Source: Maribellus sp. YY47 (lineage in GTDB: Bacteria > Bacteroidota > Bacteroidia > Bacteroidales > Prolixibacteraceae). From it: 64,000 nucleotides of DNA. Position numbers and translations under genes: made by a program. The first letter of the stretch is position 1. The number at the start of each line of letters is the position of its first letter. The notes beneath the pieces are model-generated. The model ran no database searches and had not been told where the DNA came from. It worked only from the letters and a program-made list of their open reading frames with translations. Shown here piece by piece: positions 26,366 through 34,478 of the stretch. The DNA is taken from assembly GCF_023111095.1 (NCBI RefSeq), contig NZ_JALGYW010000002.1, forward strand, positions 1 through 64,000, in the 5' to 3' direction.

Positions 26366-27101
26366 TTTGCTGATCTGCTTTGACTCTTTCTTCAATGTTG
26401 GCGATTGTGTTGATTGCAGCAAATTTGGATTGTTCTGCCTTTGTCGAATATTTTTGAATTGTTCCATGATTTGATTTTTTTAGTGCATATAAACCTTTCC
26501 AGTTTTTACCAATGGACTGGTTGACAACTTTCATACAAAGTTCAGGATCGTAGTTTCCGAGTGATTTCAACTCACCAATCATCACGTTAACAGACTCTTG
26601 AACTCTGTAGGGATCCTTAATTGATTTTTTATAACTAAGCCACTTTTTAACAGATGGGAAGAATTGAGTTCCGGCTTGGGAAATATTGAAACCCAAATAC
26701 TTCAAATCATTCGACTTTTTCAGTAAAGGCAATTCATTTTCATTATCACCGTCATTATCACTATCATTATCACTATCATTATCACTATCATTATCACTAT
26801 CACTATACGAATCAATACCATTTGTACCACTGGTATTTTTGGTATCATTACCCCAACGCTTATTGATGTTTTGTCGATTTGCTCGAACACGACGTTCATA
26901 TTTTTCTGCATCCCTCTTAATAACTGGTTCGATAAATTTAAAAGCCATTTCTATCATGGGCGGCAGGTGGATCGGCAATTTTCCATCAAACCCGTAGTTA
27001 CAAATTGCATCAAAAAGTTTAGCCTTATCATCATTGGATAAATCTTTCGTTGGATTGTAAAATTCACGTCTAAAAACAAAGCTGTCCCTTTTCATTTCCA
27101 A
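26343..27101 (-). CDS. DUF6291-like phage replication-organizer type protein
   Basis: A 252-residue protein beginning MEMKRDSFVFRREFYNPTKDLSNDDKAKLFDAICNYGFDG, a pattern seen in DUF6291 and phage replisome-organizer proteins. ATG 27095, two codons in, is an alternative start. Residues about 97-120 are an acidic low-complexity linker of SDND repeats encoded by 12-bp tandem DNA. The C-terminal part (FFPSVKKWLSYKKSIKDPYRVQESVNVMIGELKSL) looks like the domain that recruits a helicase or loader in phage replication proteins. It overlaps the upstream nuclease gene by 32 bases. The likely role is starting element replication, inferred from family resemblance. Confidence 0.7.
   Translation of the reverse strand: MEMKRDSFVFRREFYNPTKDLSNDDKAKLFDAICNYGFDGKLPIHLPPMIEMAFKFIEPVIKRDAEKYERRVRANRQNINKRWGNDTKNTSGTNGIDSYSDSDNDSDNDSDNDSDNDGDNENELPLLKKSNDLKYLGFNISQAGTQFFPSVKKWLSYKKSIKDPYRVQESVNVMIGELKSLGNYDPELCMKVVNQSIGKNWKGLYALKKSNHGTIQKYSTKAEQSKFAAINTIANIEERVKADQQNGGEFTG
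26741..26805. repeat. 12-bp tandem repeat encoding the acidic SDND linker
   Basis: About five imperfect units of TATCATTATCAC run through this stretch. On the minus strand they encode alternating Ser-Asp and Asn-Asp. Unit gain or loss keeps the frame, so linker length can vary. Confidence 0.85.
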
Positions 27102-27639
27102 AGTTTAAATGATGCCATTTATAAAAACTATCGAATGAATTAGCTACAAAATAGATACCCCCAGCAGATTCGATCGATTTTTGATATCTTTTTTGGGAAA
27201 CACTTTGCCGGTCAGAGCCAATTTTAACCTCTATTTTAACCGATATACCTTTAATGGTGGCAGATATATCAGCAGTTCCTTTTGTACCATTCCCGGGTAT
27301 CCATTTCGATTCTCCACTGGTTCTTGCACGTCCAATAACATCAACAAAATTTTCCCGGGTATCTATCCGGCGTCCCATGTTCGCGATTCGTTCAGCTTGA
27401 TGTCCATGAAATCGAAGAAAATCAATAATACATTTTGTGAGTCCGTTTGCAGTGTCATCGCGATACCTTCGCGGCGCGAGCCATTCAAAAGGAATTACTG
27501 GGAATTTCTTGCGGGCTTCTTCGTCGGCAATACGTTCCAGTTCCTTCACAGCTTGTGATTTGACGTATCGAGTTTTTTGGGTACTTTTATTGGTAGTACC
27601 TGCCGTCCTCTCGGGGGCGGTTTGTTGCTTTGCTCCCAT
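27070..27639 (-). CDS. VRR-NUC-like nuclease (PD-(D/E)XK)
   Basis: A 189-residue protein. The first 40 residues are polar and rich in Thr, Lys and Gln. The C-terminal half holds GTADISATIKGISVKIEVKI, then DRQSVSQKRYQKSIESAGGIYFVA. This is the D...ExK pattern with a following Q-x-x-Y and A-G-G-x-Y found in VRR-NUC nucleases, a structure-specific family common in phages and in FAN1. Such enzymes cut branched DNA, for instance replication or recombination intermediates. It starts 2 bases after the helix-turn-helix gene and overlaps the replication-type gene. The catalytic residues (D, E, K) appear present. Confidence 0.75.
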   Translation of the reverse strand: MGAKQQTAPERTAGTTNKSTQKTRYVKSQAVKELERIADEEARKKFPVIPFEWLAPRRYRDDTANGLTKCIIDFLRFHGHQAERIANMGRRIDTRENFVDVIGRARTSGESKWIPGNGTKGTADISATIKGISVKIEVKIGSDRQSVSQKRYQKSIESAGGIYFVANSFDSFYKWHHLNFGNEKGQLCF

Positions 27640-27641
27640 CG

Positions 27642-27989
27642 CTAACTCCTTTCACGTCTTTTTGCAGAGTTTGCCAAACGTTCAGCAGCAATTTGACTTT
27701 TCGATCTTTTCTCAATTATCTGAGATTCAATCCACGACATTAAATTCTTCCGAGAAAACACCAAGCGTTTACCTAAACGACTACATGGAATTTTTCCTCC
27801 TGCGGTTAAATTGTACAACATCCCCTTGCCAAGAGGAACACCATTTTCTGTAAGGAATTTGATAGCCTGATCTACCGTCATCCGATCAGGCGGTTCAACA
27901 ACCAGTGCAGGCTGTTTAGAATGTCGGATTTCGGTTTTGATTTCTTCAAGTTCCGACAAGATTAATTCAAAAGGATTTTCTAAAGCCAT
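27642..27989 (-). CDS. Helix-turn-helix protein, excisionase-like
   Basis: A 115-residue protein. About 40 polar residues precede an HTH_17/MerR-type DNA-binding domain: MTVDQAIKFLTENGVPLGKGMLYNLTAGGKIPCSRLGKRLVFSRKNLMSWIE. The pattern is a helix pair, then a small wing with G-K-R and a final helix with W, as in excisionases and phage regulators. The last 20 residues are basic. It lies between the integrase-side gene and the VRR-NUC-like gene, so it may control excision or expression of the replication block. The DNA target is unknown. Confidence 0.8.
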   Translation of the reverse strand: MALENPFELILSELEEIKTEIRHSKQPALVVEPPDRMTVDQAIKFLTENGVPLGKGMLYNLTAGGKIPCSRLGKRLVFSRKNLMSWIESQIIEKRSKSQIAAERLANSAKRRERS

Positions 27990-28088
27990 AATTCAATATT
28001 TTTAAATTACAGCTACAATAATATAGTTAAAATGATTTAATATCAAACATTTGAGGTGGCTAAAAGTGTCCGCCACTTTTAGCCACTT

Positions 28089-28823
28089 TTACCACTTCTT
28101 TTGTGATAGTTTAGCTACAAATGTTTCAATTTTACCACTTTGAACCAATAATTCATGATCGGTGGAGGTTTTTGATAAATATTTATCAATTGAAGATTTA
28201 TTTAGTGTGTATCCAAAATATTTTCCGATAGATGTATAGAGATCTTTACGCGAATCATAGCGAATTTTACCTTTATTTTCAAGACCAAGTATCATGATAG
28301 CTATGCCCTTCCCTTTTTCGCCGAGAAATTCTTTTTTTAACCACCTTGCATGCTTTTTTCGTTTAGCACCACTAAGATATTCCCAAAACTCTTTTTGTGG
28401 CTTATCTATTGATTTATTAGAATTCAAATATTCACGCCTACCATCAATCATTTCTTTGATTCCACGTAGGCGCATTATAGCAGATTCTACCTTCTCTAAA
28501 ACTTGATCTTTTGGAATTGAGCCCATGAATCCTCCTTCATTTTTAAGTGTAACAAAATAGTCTGTTACAAAACTTATAAAACGCCCCAAATCTGCACCTA
28601 CCAAATTGATTTCTTCTACTGATTTTGCTTCCCGTCCTTTATTATCTAACTCTTTGGTGAAACTTTTAATCCATTTCAAAAAATCGGCTTCTTTAGCAGC
28701 TTTATCACGTAGGCGCTGCAATTCGAGTGCATCTTTCTCGGGCGATCTACTTTCTAACGCTTCTATTTCTTTCCATTCTTGATCTGAAATCAACAGATTC
28801 TGGGATTTACACTTTTTCTTCAT
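28089..28823 (-). CDS. Hypothetical protein next to the integrase
   Basis: A 244-residue soluble, highly charged protein (MKKKCKSQNLLISDQEWKEIE...). Predicted helices fill the first two thirds. The last part (KGKIRYDSRKDLYTSIGKYFGYTLNKSSIDKYLSK) looks like a small winged-helix region. Proteins of this kind often follow integrases in Bacteroidota elements, and their role is not established. Its start overlaps the integrase stop by 17 bases, so it is co-expressed with the integrase. Confidence 0.65.
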   Translation of the reverse strand: MKKKCKSQNLLISDQEWKEIEALESRSPEKDALELQRLRDKAAKEADFLKWIKSFTKELDNKGREAKSVEEINLVGADLGRFISFVTDYFVTLKNEGGFMGSIPKDQVLEKVESAIMRLRGIKEMIDGRREYLNSNKSIDKPQKEFWEYLSGAKRKKHARWLKKEFLGEKGKGIAIMILGLENKGKIRYDSRKDLYTSIGKYFGYTLNKSSIDKYLSKTSTDHELLVQSGKIETFVAKLSQKKW

Positions 28824-30048
28824 CTTTGAATTGTGTTAATAATGCCGCGTTCTTTTTACGTTCCTCTTGTTCGAAACTTGCCAAATAATTATTTGTCGTG
28901 TGGATATCTTGATGTCCAAGACTTTCTGAAATATAAGCCACATTGGCACCTGATCGTTTTAAAACGGTAGCAAATGAATGCCTTGCCGTATACGTGGAAA
29001 TGCTTCCTATTCCTAAAGATTTTCCGATCTTGTTCATCCGCCTATTTATCCGCCTCGTTATATCATTTGCTATTAAAACAATATCTTCAGGAGTCTCACC
29101 GCCTTTCAAAAACGGGAATAAATAACCGTCATTCTGAAATGGATTTCCCCACTTTTCGACAATCGATTTCATTTCAGAAGTGTAGGTTGCAGCGATTTCT
29201 TTTCGTCGCTTGGCAGTTCTATAGGTTTTCGTACGATAGAAATGAATTTCTCCGTTACTGATGTTAGAGAACTTTAATTTAAGCATATCTACAACATTGA
29301 TCCCGTTACATAAATACAAGAACAGCCAAATGTCACGATACTTTTCAGTCGCTTCTAACCCGTCAGAATAATTTACAACCTGTCCTATTTGTTGTATATT
29401 CAATGCCAGTTTTCGCCCTTCATTTTCAACAATTTGGTATTTATCTTGTCCGTAAGGATATTCCTTTTCTTTAATATAACCACGTTTTCGAGCCATATTT
29501 ACAATCGTTCGAAGCCCTCTTTGATACATCGCAATTGTTGTTTCACTTCTTCCGACCGACCGCAGATGATTTTCGAATTTTTTCAACCAAGAAACGGTTA
29601 TGTTTTTACATTGAACAGAGTTACCCTTATAATCTTCAATGTTCTTTAATATTGTCGAATAATACGTTGCAGAGTTGATCCTTCCCTCATTATTCAGTTG
29701 GTCAATTTTGTACTGCAACAATGCGTTGATTGTGTCAGCAGATACTGATTTTAAACGAATATTCATCTCCTCGAAAGAAAACTTTCCGTCATTTGACAGC
29801 TCCCGAACATGCTTTTTAATAAGCTCAAACGATGCCTGTAAATCTTCTCGAACTTCACGGATAACCGGACTTTTACTGGTTGGTAAGATTTCCCAATTCG
29901 ATTCACTAATCATTTTGCCCGGTGTGTAAAGCCATACTTTCCGATCATAAATCACCTGAATTCGGATTTTGTACAAACATCCCTTATATTCGCGACGTTT
30001 ATCCAACACCGTTTTTATGCTTACTCCTTGATTTTTATACGAATACAT
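28807..30048 (-). CDS. Tyrosine recombinase (integrase) of the element
   Basis: A phage-type integrase, 413 residues from ATG 30048. The open frame continues to 30135, but the likely promoter box at 30097-30104 lies inside that extension, and the family begins with a sequence like SIKTVLDKRREYKG. An N-terminal arm-binding part is followed by a SAM-like core-binding domain (about residues 90-190) and the catalytic domain. In the catalytic domain the first Arg box reads YLCNGINVVDM, with no Arg. The second reads YTARHSFATV, with Arg but without the usual first His. GHQDIHTTNNYLA carries the nucleophilic Tyr. It would join the 49-bp attachment sites and lies beside the right one. Confidence 0.93.
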   Translation of the reverse strand: MYSYKNQGVSIKTVLDKRREYKGCLYKIRIQVIYDRKVWLYTPGKMISESNWEILPTSKSPVIREVREDLQASFELIKKHVRELSNDGKFSFEEMNIRLKSVSADTINALLQYKIDQLNNEGRINSATYYSTILKNIEDYKGNSVQCKNITVSWLKKFENHLRSVGRSETTIAMYQRGLRTIVNMARKRGYIKEKEYPYGQDKYQIVENEGRKLALNIQQIGQVVNYSDGLEATEKYRDIWLFLYLCNGINVVDMLKLKFSNISNGEIHFYRTKTYRTAKRRKEIAATYTSEMKSIVEKWGNPFQNDGYLFPFLKGGETPEDIVLIANDITRRINRRMNKIGKSLGIGSISTYTARHSFATVLKRSGANVAYISESLGHQDIHTTNNYLASFEQEERKKNAALLTQFKDEEKV

Positions 30049-30096
30049 GAATATCATTTTATGCATCTTGTTCAAACATTGTTCAAACAAATAATA

Positions 30097-30104
30097 CAAA
30101 TATA
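30097..30104 (-). promoter_or_regulatory. -7 box of the integrase promoter
   Basis: On the minus strand TATATTTG matches TAnnTTTG exactly, as at the tRNA promoter. The predicted start of transcription is about 40 bases before the chosen integrase ATG. The -33 region is weak. Confidence 0.45.
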
Positions 30105-30213
30105 ATGAAATATTCACAATTAAACTGAAAATCACTTTGCCACTATTACCTGATTATCAACTTATTTGACACATTTATAAACAATTAAAAATGTTTACAA
30201 ACATGCCTCTTAC

Positions 30214-30262
30214 GATTCATAATCATGAGGTCGGCGGTTCAAGCCCGCCTCTCGCTACTGAA
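30214..30262 (+). repeat. Attachment site, right copy (49-bp direct repeat)
   Basis: An exact copy of 14485-14533. It contains only the 3' part of the tRNA, starting in the anticodon stem, so it is not a functional tRNA. It is the scar that marks the right end of the element. Confidence 0.95.
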
Positions 30263-30291
30263 AGCAGTTAGATTTTCTAGCTGCTTTTTTT
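30261..30291 (+). terminator. Former terminator of the tRNA gene, now at the right junction
   Basis: AAAGCAGTTAGA pairs with TCTAGCTGCTTT (one G-U), followed by a T run. It begins within the last two bases of the right attachment copy. Before integration it would have followed the tRNA directly. Confidence 0.7.
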
Positions 30292-30395
30292 ATTGAAAAT
30301 TGTCGTTACTGATTTAATACATCTCTCAAAACAACGATATTCTTAACATTGATCTGTTCCTGGCTCATCGCAAACAATTGGAACCGTTTTTCCGT

Positions 30396-30403
30396 TAGTT
30401 TTG
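30396..30403 (+). promoter_or_regulatory. -7 box of the DUF493 gene
   Basis: TAGTTTTG matches TAnnTTTG, with a TTG about 16 bases upstream. The leader would be only about ten bases. Confidence 0.4.
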
Positions 30404-30419
30404 GCAGAAAGAGTTTTTT

Positions 30420-30692
30420 ATGAAAACGGATAAATTCAAAACACTGCGATACCGACTGATGGAAATGGAGACGTGGCCGTTGAAATACATGTTTAAATTC
30501 ATCACTCCCAACGCCAATGGGAAAGTGGATCAGATCAAAGCCCTTCTACCGGTACACGGAACACTTTCGTTTAAACACACCTCCGACCTCAAACACGTAT
30601 CCATTACCTGTGTTGCTGAAATGCAAAGCGCCGACCAGATCATCGAAATCGTTGAACAGGTGGACAAAATCGAAGGTGTGATTATTTTGTAA
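30420..30692 (+). CDS. DUF493 family protein (YbeD-like)
   Basis: A 90-residue ferredoxin-fold protein of the DUF493 (YbeD) family. The pattern is W-P (ETWPLKYMFKFI), a beta strand, a helix with VDQIKALL, two strands (SFKHTSDLKHVSITCVAEM) and a final helix and strand (ADQIIEIVEQVDKIEGVIIL). This is the usual order and length. These small proteins are thought to bind ligands or regulate partners, but no role is established. It is a single gene just outside the right end of the integrated element. Confidence 0.85.
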   Translation: MKTDKFKTLRYRLMEMETWPLKYMFKFITPNANGKVDQIKALLPVHGTLSFKHTSDLKHVSITCVAEMQSADQIIEIVEQVDKIEGVIIL

Positions 30693-31050
30693 AAACTTTC
30701 TCTCAATAATCACACTGCTCAATCTTTTCTGTACGTCAAAAAAATCCATTCAACATTACGAGACATATGAAAGGAATGCCCTGTGTTTTAGCAAAGTATT
30801 GATCGGGTACGCTGGATGAACTGAATAATCCGTCGACCACACATCACAGGTAAATGCTGTTCAAAAAGTGGACGATTTGCGAAAGAATCGCTGTCGCCAA
30901 TACGCTTCTCCCCTAATCCCATTCAATTTATAAATCTGATTACAAGCTTTTTATTTCAATTCGAATTCAATAAATTGCGTAAGTCTTTCACTCCGGTTAT
31001 ACTCATGATCTTCCGGGAGAAAAGTTGATTCGAACTAAAGAAACCAGCTA
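30693..31050. other. Intergenic region before the GH-like gene
   Basis: About 360 bases in which I see no gene, terminator or clear promoter box. Confidence 0.4.
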
Positions 31051-32439
31051 ATGAAACTTCAGATTATATTCCTTCTCATTTTGTTGAACGCATTTTTCGT
31101 AACGGCCAAAAACAAAGATTCAAAACGTATTCAGCCCTGGACAAAAAACCACTGGTCCTGGCAGTTTAATAAAAAGCCTGTGATGTTGCTCGGCGCCAGC
31201 AGTGATGACAACCTTTTTCAGTGGCCTGCAAACTTTTTGATTCCACATCTGGATTCGATGACTGAAATAGGTGCCAATTACGTTCGGAATACCATGAGTG
31301 ACCGGCAAGGTAAAGGTTTTGAACTATATCCGTATGCCCGCCTCGATAATGGGAAATATGACCTGAACAAATGGAACGATGAATACTGGCAGCGTTTTGA
31401 GAATTTTTTGAAAGAAACCCACAAGCGAAATATCATCGTTCAGATTGAAGTGTGGGACCGTTTTGATTATTCAAGACAATACTGGACACCTCATCCCTAT
31501 AATCCGAAAAACAACATCAACTATACTTTTGAAGACTCCGGTCTGAAAGGCGATTACCCCGACCATCCGGGAAGGAATGTACAACCCTTCTTTTTCACCA
31601 CCCTGCATCAACAAAATAATGAAGTGTTGCTGAAGTACCAGAAGCAGTTTGTGGATAAAATGCTTTCTTATTCATTAAACTACAACCACGTTTTATATTG
31701 TATCGACAACGAAACTTCGGCACAGGAAGAGTGGGCTGTTTTCTGGTCAGAGTATATTTTGAATAAAGCCAAAGAAGCAGGAAAAGAAACTTGTGTTACA
31801 GAAATGTGGGACAACTGGGACTTAAAGTCAGAGCACCACAAACGTACCTTTGATCATCCCGAACGTTATGCATTTTGCGACGTTTCTCAAAATAACCAGA
31901 TGAAAGGACAGGTTCACTGGGATAACTTTCAATGGGTGCGAAATTACATTTCGAAAAATCCTCGCCCCATAAATACAGTGAAAACTTATGGTGCCGATGG
32001 CGGAAGTTTCGGAGGCTCCGGGGAAGCATTGGATCGTTGGTGGAGACACGTATTGGGAGGAGCCGCTGCGGCACGCTTTCACCGCCCTACATCAGGACTT
32101 GGATTATCGAAACTTTCAATGAATTCTGTAAAAACAGCCCGAGAAATAGAAAAGGCAGTAAAATTCTGGAACTTAACGCCAGAAAATGAACTGCTTTCGC
32201 AAAGGGAAGAAAATGAAGCCTACCTGGCTTGCAAAAAGGGAGAAGCCTATGTGGTTTTCTTTACCGATGGTGGCGAAGTCGGGTTGGATTTAAGTAATAC
32301 AGACAGAGAATTCAGTTTAAAATGGATGAACATCCGAAACGGAGAATGCACCGCTACCGAAACGATAAAGGGAGGAAAAGTTGTTCACTTACAGGCTCCG
32401 GGGAAACTGGAATGGATTGCTCTTCTTGAAAAACTTTAA
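31051..32439 (+). CDS. Secreted glycoside-hydrolase-like protein (TIM barrel)
   Basis: A 462-residue secreted protein with a signal peptide (MKLQIIFLLILLNAFFVTAK). The region after it (LLGASSDDNLFQWPANFLIPHLDSMTEIGANYVRNTMSDR) and NIIVQIEVWDRFDY resemble clan GH-A (beta/alpha)8 barrels. CIDNETS holds N220-E221, the Asn-Glu pair that ends strand 4 and supplies the acid/base in that clan. A C-terminal beta domain (about residues 390-462) ends in LQAPGKLEWIALLEK. It is likely a glycan hydrolase of the DUF6298-like group, but the reaction is not known. It is convergent with the esterase gene. Confidence 0.7.
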   Translation: MKLQIIFLLILLNAFFVTAKNKDSKRIQPWTKNHWSWQFNKKPVMLLGASSDDNLFQWPANFLIPHLDSMTEIGANYVRNTMSDRQGKGFELYPYARLDNGKYDLNKWNDEYWQRFENFLKETHKRNIIVQIEVWDRFDYSRQYWTPHPYNPKNNINYTFEDSGLKGDYPDHPGRNVQPFFFTTLHQQNNEVLLKYQKQFVDKMLSYSLNYNHVLYCIDNETSAQEEWAVFWSEYILNKAKEAGKETCVTEMWDNWDLKSEHHKRTFDHPERYAFCDVSQNNQMKGQVHWDNFQWVRNYISKNPRPINTVKTYGADGGSFGGSGEALDRWWRHVLGGAAAARFHRPTSGLGLSKLSMNSVKTAREIEKAVKFWNLTPENELLSQREENEAYLACKKGEAYVVFFTDGGEVGLDLSNTDREFSLKWMNIRNGECTATETIKGGKVVHLQAPGKLEWIALLEKL

Positions 32440-32479
32440 TTTCGAGATGTTTAAAACGGGATCTGTATCTTGCAATATT

Positions 32480-33655
32480 TTATTTCAAATTCAGGTATTT
32501 CATTACCGCTTTGTTCCCTTGCAATGCATTTGCCGGGAGTGGATTCTTTTCATTGAAAACCCGTAATTCATCCGGCTCCAGTACGGTAACAAAACTCTCG
32601 TCGTAACCATAATTGTAAGGAAGTTTATTTTTATCGAGTCCCAGGTGATGGGCAAAAAAGTTGTACACGGCAAATCGTTTCGAAGGACCATAATCGTGTT
32701 TTTCCAACGCAAGATGCACATTTTCCATTTTGTGTTCGGCATCGTATAAAGCATACACTTTCTGGATGTAAGGATACTCGATCCGGGGTGTATTGCTGGT
32801 CCAGTCTCCCCCATCGGAAACCAGCAACAACGGACGTGGCGCACAAAGCGCGGCAATTTCCACGTTATTGGTTTGATGATGATCGCTTTTATGTACCGGC
32901 ATTCCGCTTTCGCACACACAGCCGCCAAAGAAATGCGCAGAAACCTGCACCACAGGCGCCGCCACTGTAATCCGGCTGTCGATGGCAGCAAGCATAAACG
33001 TCTGTGTTCCGCCACCTGAACCGCCGGTCACTCCAATTTTCTCCGGATCCACATCGCCTCTCGAAAGCAGGTAATCCACCACCCGCTGACTGTTATAGGT
33101 TTGCAATACCAGCGCAATCGGAATATCGTGGGTTACTTGTTTCGAATCGGCAAAACCAACCATGTCGTAAGCCACAACGATGGCTCCCATGCGGGCAAAA
33201 GCTGCCGACCGAATCTGAACATCGGGTTTCAAGCGCTTGTCGGTCATATGCCCGTGCGGACATAAAACCGCAGGATTCTTACTTTTTTGCTTCTGCGGAC
33301 GATACAAATTTCCGGTGATGTAAAATCCCGGGAAGCTTTCCATTACAAAATTCTCCACCACGTAGCCATCCATTTGGCGCGGGTTTGAAATCTTCACGTT
33401 CAATTTTGTTGAACGTTCCGGCATTTGGTCTAATTTCATCCCTTTAATGATTCCGTCCCGGATAACAGCTGCCCGCTTCTCCCACGATTCGCGGTCGTTC
33501 CATGATTGGGCAAATTCTTTCATTTTCAGGTTCGCTTCGTCTTCAGTCCAATATGCTCCCTGGCAAAGCATGTTGTTTTGTGCTTGAATTCCCGATGCAA
33601 AAGCGAGCAAAATACCCGCCAGCAACAATAAAGTGGTGTAGGTTTTTCTTTTCAT
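32480..33655 (-). CDS. Secreted alpha/beta-hydrolase esterase
   Basis: A 391-residue secreted enzyme with a signal peptide ending near GIQAQ (residue 26). The nucleophile elbow is G211-G-S213-G-G-G-TQT. An oxyanion region PAVLCPHGHM (about 128-137) and later acid and histidine regions (LVSDGGDW, LEKHDYGP) follow. Such dienelactone-hydrolase/acetylxylan-esterase-like proteins remove ester groups from plant or algal polysaccharides, or cut uronic acid esters. It is the last gene of the leftward block after the DUF1349 protein. The substrate is not predicted. Confidence 0.85.
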   Translation of the reverse strand: MKRKTYTTLLLLAGILLAFASGIQAQNNMLCQGAYWTEDEANLKMKEFAQSWNDRESWEKRAAVIRDGIIKGMKLDQMPERSTKLNVKISNPRQMDGYVVENFVMESFPGFYITGNLYRPQKQKSKNPAVLCPHGHMTDKRLKPDVQIRSAAFARMGAIVVAYDMVGFADSKQVTHDIPIALVLQTYNSQRVVDYLLSRGDVDPEKIGVTGGSGGGTQTFMLAAIDSRITVAAPVVQVSAHFFGGCVCESGMPVHKSDHHQTNNVEIAALCAPRPLLLVSDGGDWTSNTPRIEYPYIQKVYALYDAEHKMENVHLALEKHDYGPSKRFAVYNFFAHHLGLDKNKLPYNYGYDESFVTVLEPDELRVFNEKNPLPANALQGNKAVMKYLNLK

Positions 33656-33771
33656 TGATAGGTTTATTTAGTTGATGTAGATTATTCTGTTCCTAAGATA
33701 GCGAGAATCCCAATACGGCCAAACTCCCAAGTCGTCTCTCGTCTTATCTTATTTCAGTGAAGGACTACTCA

Positions 33772-34365
33772 CTATTTTTTGTGTTCAGGCCACAAACACG
33801 GACCGGCTTTAAATTCAGAAAAAACGGCATTAAAGCTTGATTTAAGCGGGCTACAGGCGTAAACCCCCACTTTTATCTCAGCCGATGCCTTGTGCAGGTG
33901 CAGCATTCTCATCTGGCGGAAGCCGGTACCATCCACCGAATTCTCAATGTAAAAGTCCTGCCCGCGGCGACTGATCCGGTACCACATTTCGGAAATGCCT
34001 GCCGGAATATCGGTTGTTGCCCAGTCGGAAAATCCCAGGTTGGTGACCACCGATCCCAATCGTGCAAAAGTTTCGTTCTCGTATTCTACCGACACCTTCA
34101 CCCAGTTTTCACTGTCGATGTACAGTAACACCCCACATTGATCGTAACGAAAAGCAGACTCTTCAAATTCGGTCTTTACCTCAAAGGTAAAATCACCCGT
34201 AAGTTGAGTCAGAAATGCCGGCGCATTATCGTTTTGAAAGCCATAATACGTGCGCTGCCACAAATCTGTTTCGGGTTCGGTTTCGATGAGCAAACGGTCA
34301 TGGTCGATCACAAACTTCCGGGGTTGATTTATCCACACAAAACTTTCTAGCGACAGTTTTTTCAT
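33772..34365 (-). CDS. DUF1349 concanavalin-A-like domain protein
   Basis: A 197-residue single-domain protein of the DUF1349 type, a beta-sandwich lectin-like fold. The markers are LIETEPETDLWQRTYYGF near the start, then VKTEFEESAFRYDQCGVLLYIDSENWVKVSVEYEN, VVTNLGFSDW and WYRISRRGQDFYIENSVDG, then VGVYACSP near the C-terminus. No signal peptide is visible, so it may act in the cytoplasm; members elsewhere lie beside sugar-catabolism genes. Its 5' leader contains a tiny ORF ending four bases before the ATG, described separately. Exact function is unknown. Confidence 0.82.
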   Translation of the reverse strand: MKKLSLESFVWINQPRKFVIDHDRLLIETEPETDLWQRTYYGFQNDNAPAFLTQLTGDFTFEVKTEFEESAFRYDQCGVLLYIDSENWVKVSVEYENETFARLGSVVTNLGFSDWATTDIPAGISEMWYRISRRGQDFYIENSVDGTGFRQMRMLHLHKASAEIKVGVYACSPLKSSFNAVFSEFKAGPCLWPEHKK

Positions 34366-34369
34366 CTGT

Positions 34370-34456
34370 TTATATTTTTAATTTTTTATGGTAACAGATG
34401 GAATTCGCATGTGGTATAATCATGTCGTTTGGTACAAACTCCATTTTCATGCTCAT
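34370..34456 (-). CDS. Putative tiny leader ORF (28 residues), copy B
   Basis: A 28-codon frame starting MSMKMEFVPNDMII and ending four bases before the DUF1349 start. It begins 22 bases after the aldolase stop, with AGGATGAA just upstream as a possible ribosome site. Its first 14 codons match those of a second tiny ORF (58192-58254) at 10 of 14 residues. The sequence just before the downstream start codon is also alike (AAATATAAACAG here, AAATTTAAACAG there). It might be a regulatory leader peptide or a non-coding repeat. Translation is not shown by sequence alone. Confidence 0.45.
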   Translation of the reverse strand: MSMKMEFVPNDMIIPHANSICYHKKLKI

Positions 34457-34478
34457 TTCATCCTATTAAATTACTTGT

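Larger units (their letters stand above)
14485..30262. mobile_element. Integrated element in a tRNA gene, carrying a type I restriction system
   Basis: Between the two 49-bp attachment copies lie 15.7 kb of mostly leftward genes. The tyrosine integrase is at the right end, 80-170 bases from the right attachment copy. It is followed by a gene of unknown role, a helix-turn-helix protein, a VRR-NUC-like nuclease, a DUF6291-like protein and small unknowns. An orphan region, a membrane-anchored protein and a complete hsd operon complete it. No terminase, capsid, portal, tail, relaxase or type IV secretion gene is visible, so it is not a full prophage or conjugative element. A satellite-like or mobilizable element that borrows a helper fits. 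Boundaries are firm; the class is inferred. Confidence 0.88.

Noticed and set aside
26686-26997. Rightward frame with a SLSLSL run opposite the DUF6291-like gene
   Set aside because: It is the complement of the SDND repeat and has no support beyond the repeat.
14485-30262. Calling the element a complete prophage
   Set aside because: No terminase, portal, capsid, tail or lysis genes could be seen between the attachment sites.
30214-30289. Second tRNA gene at the right end of the element
   Set aside because: Only the 3' part of the tRNA is present; the D arm and 5' acceptor strand are missing, so it is an attachment-site scar.
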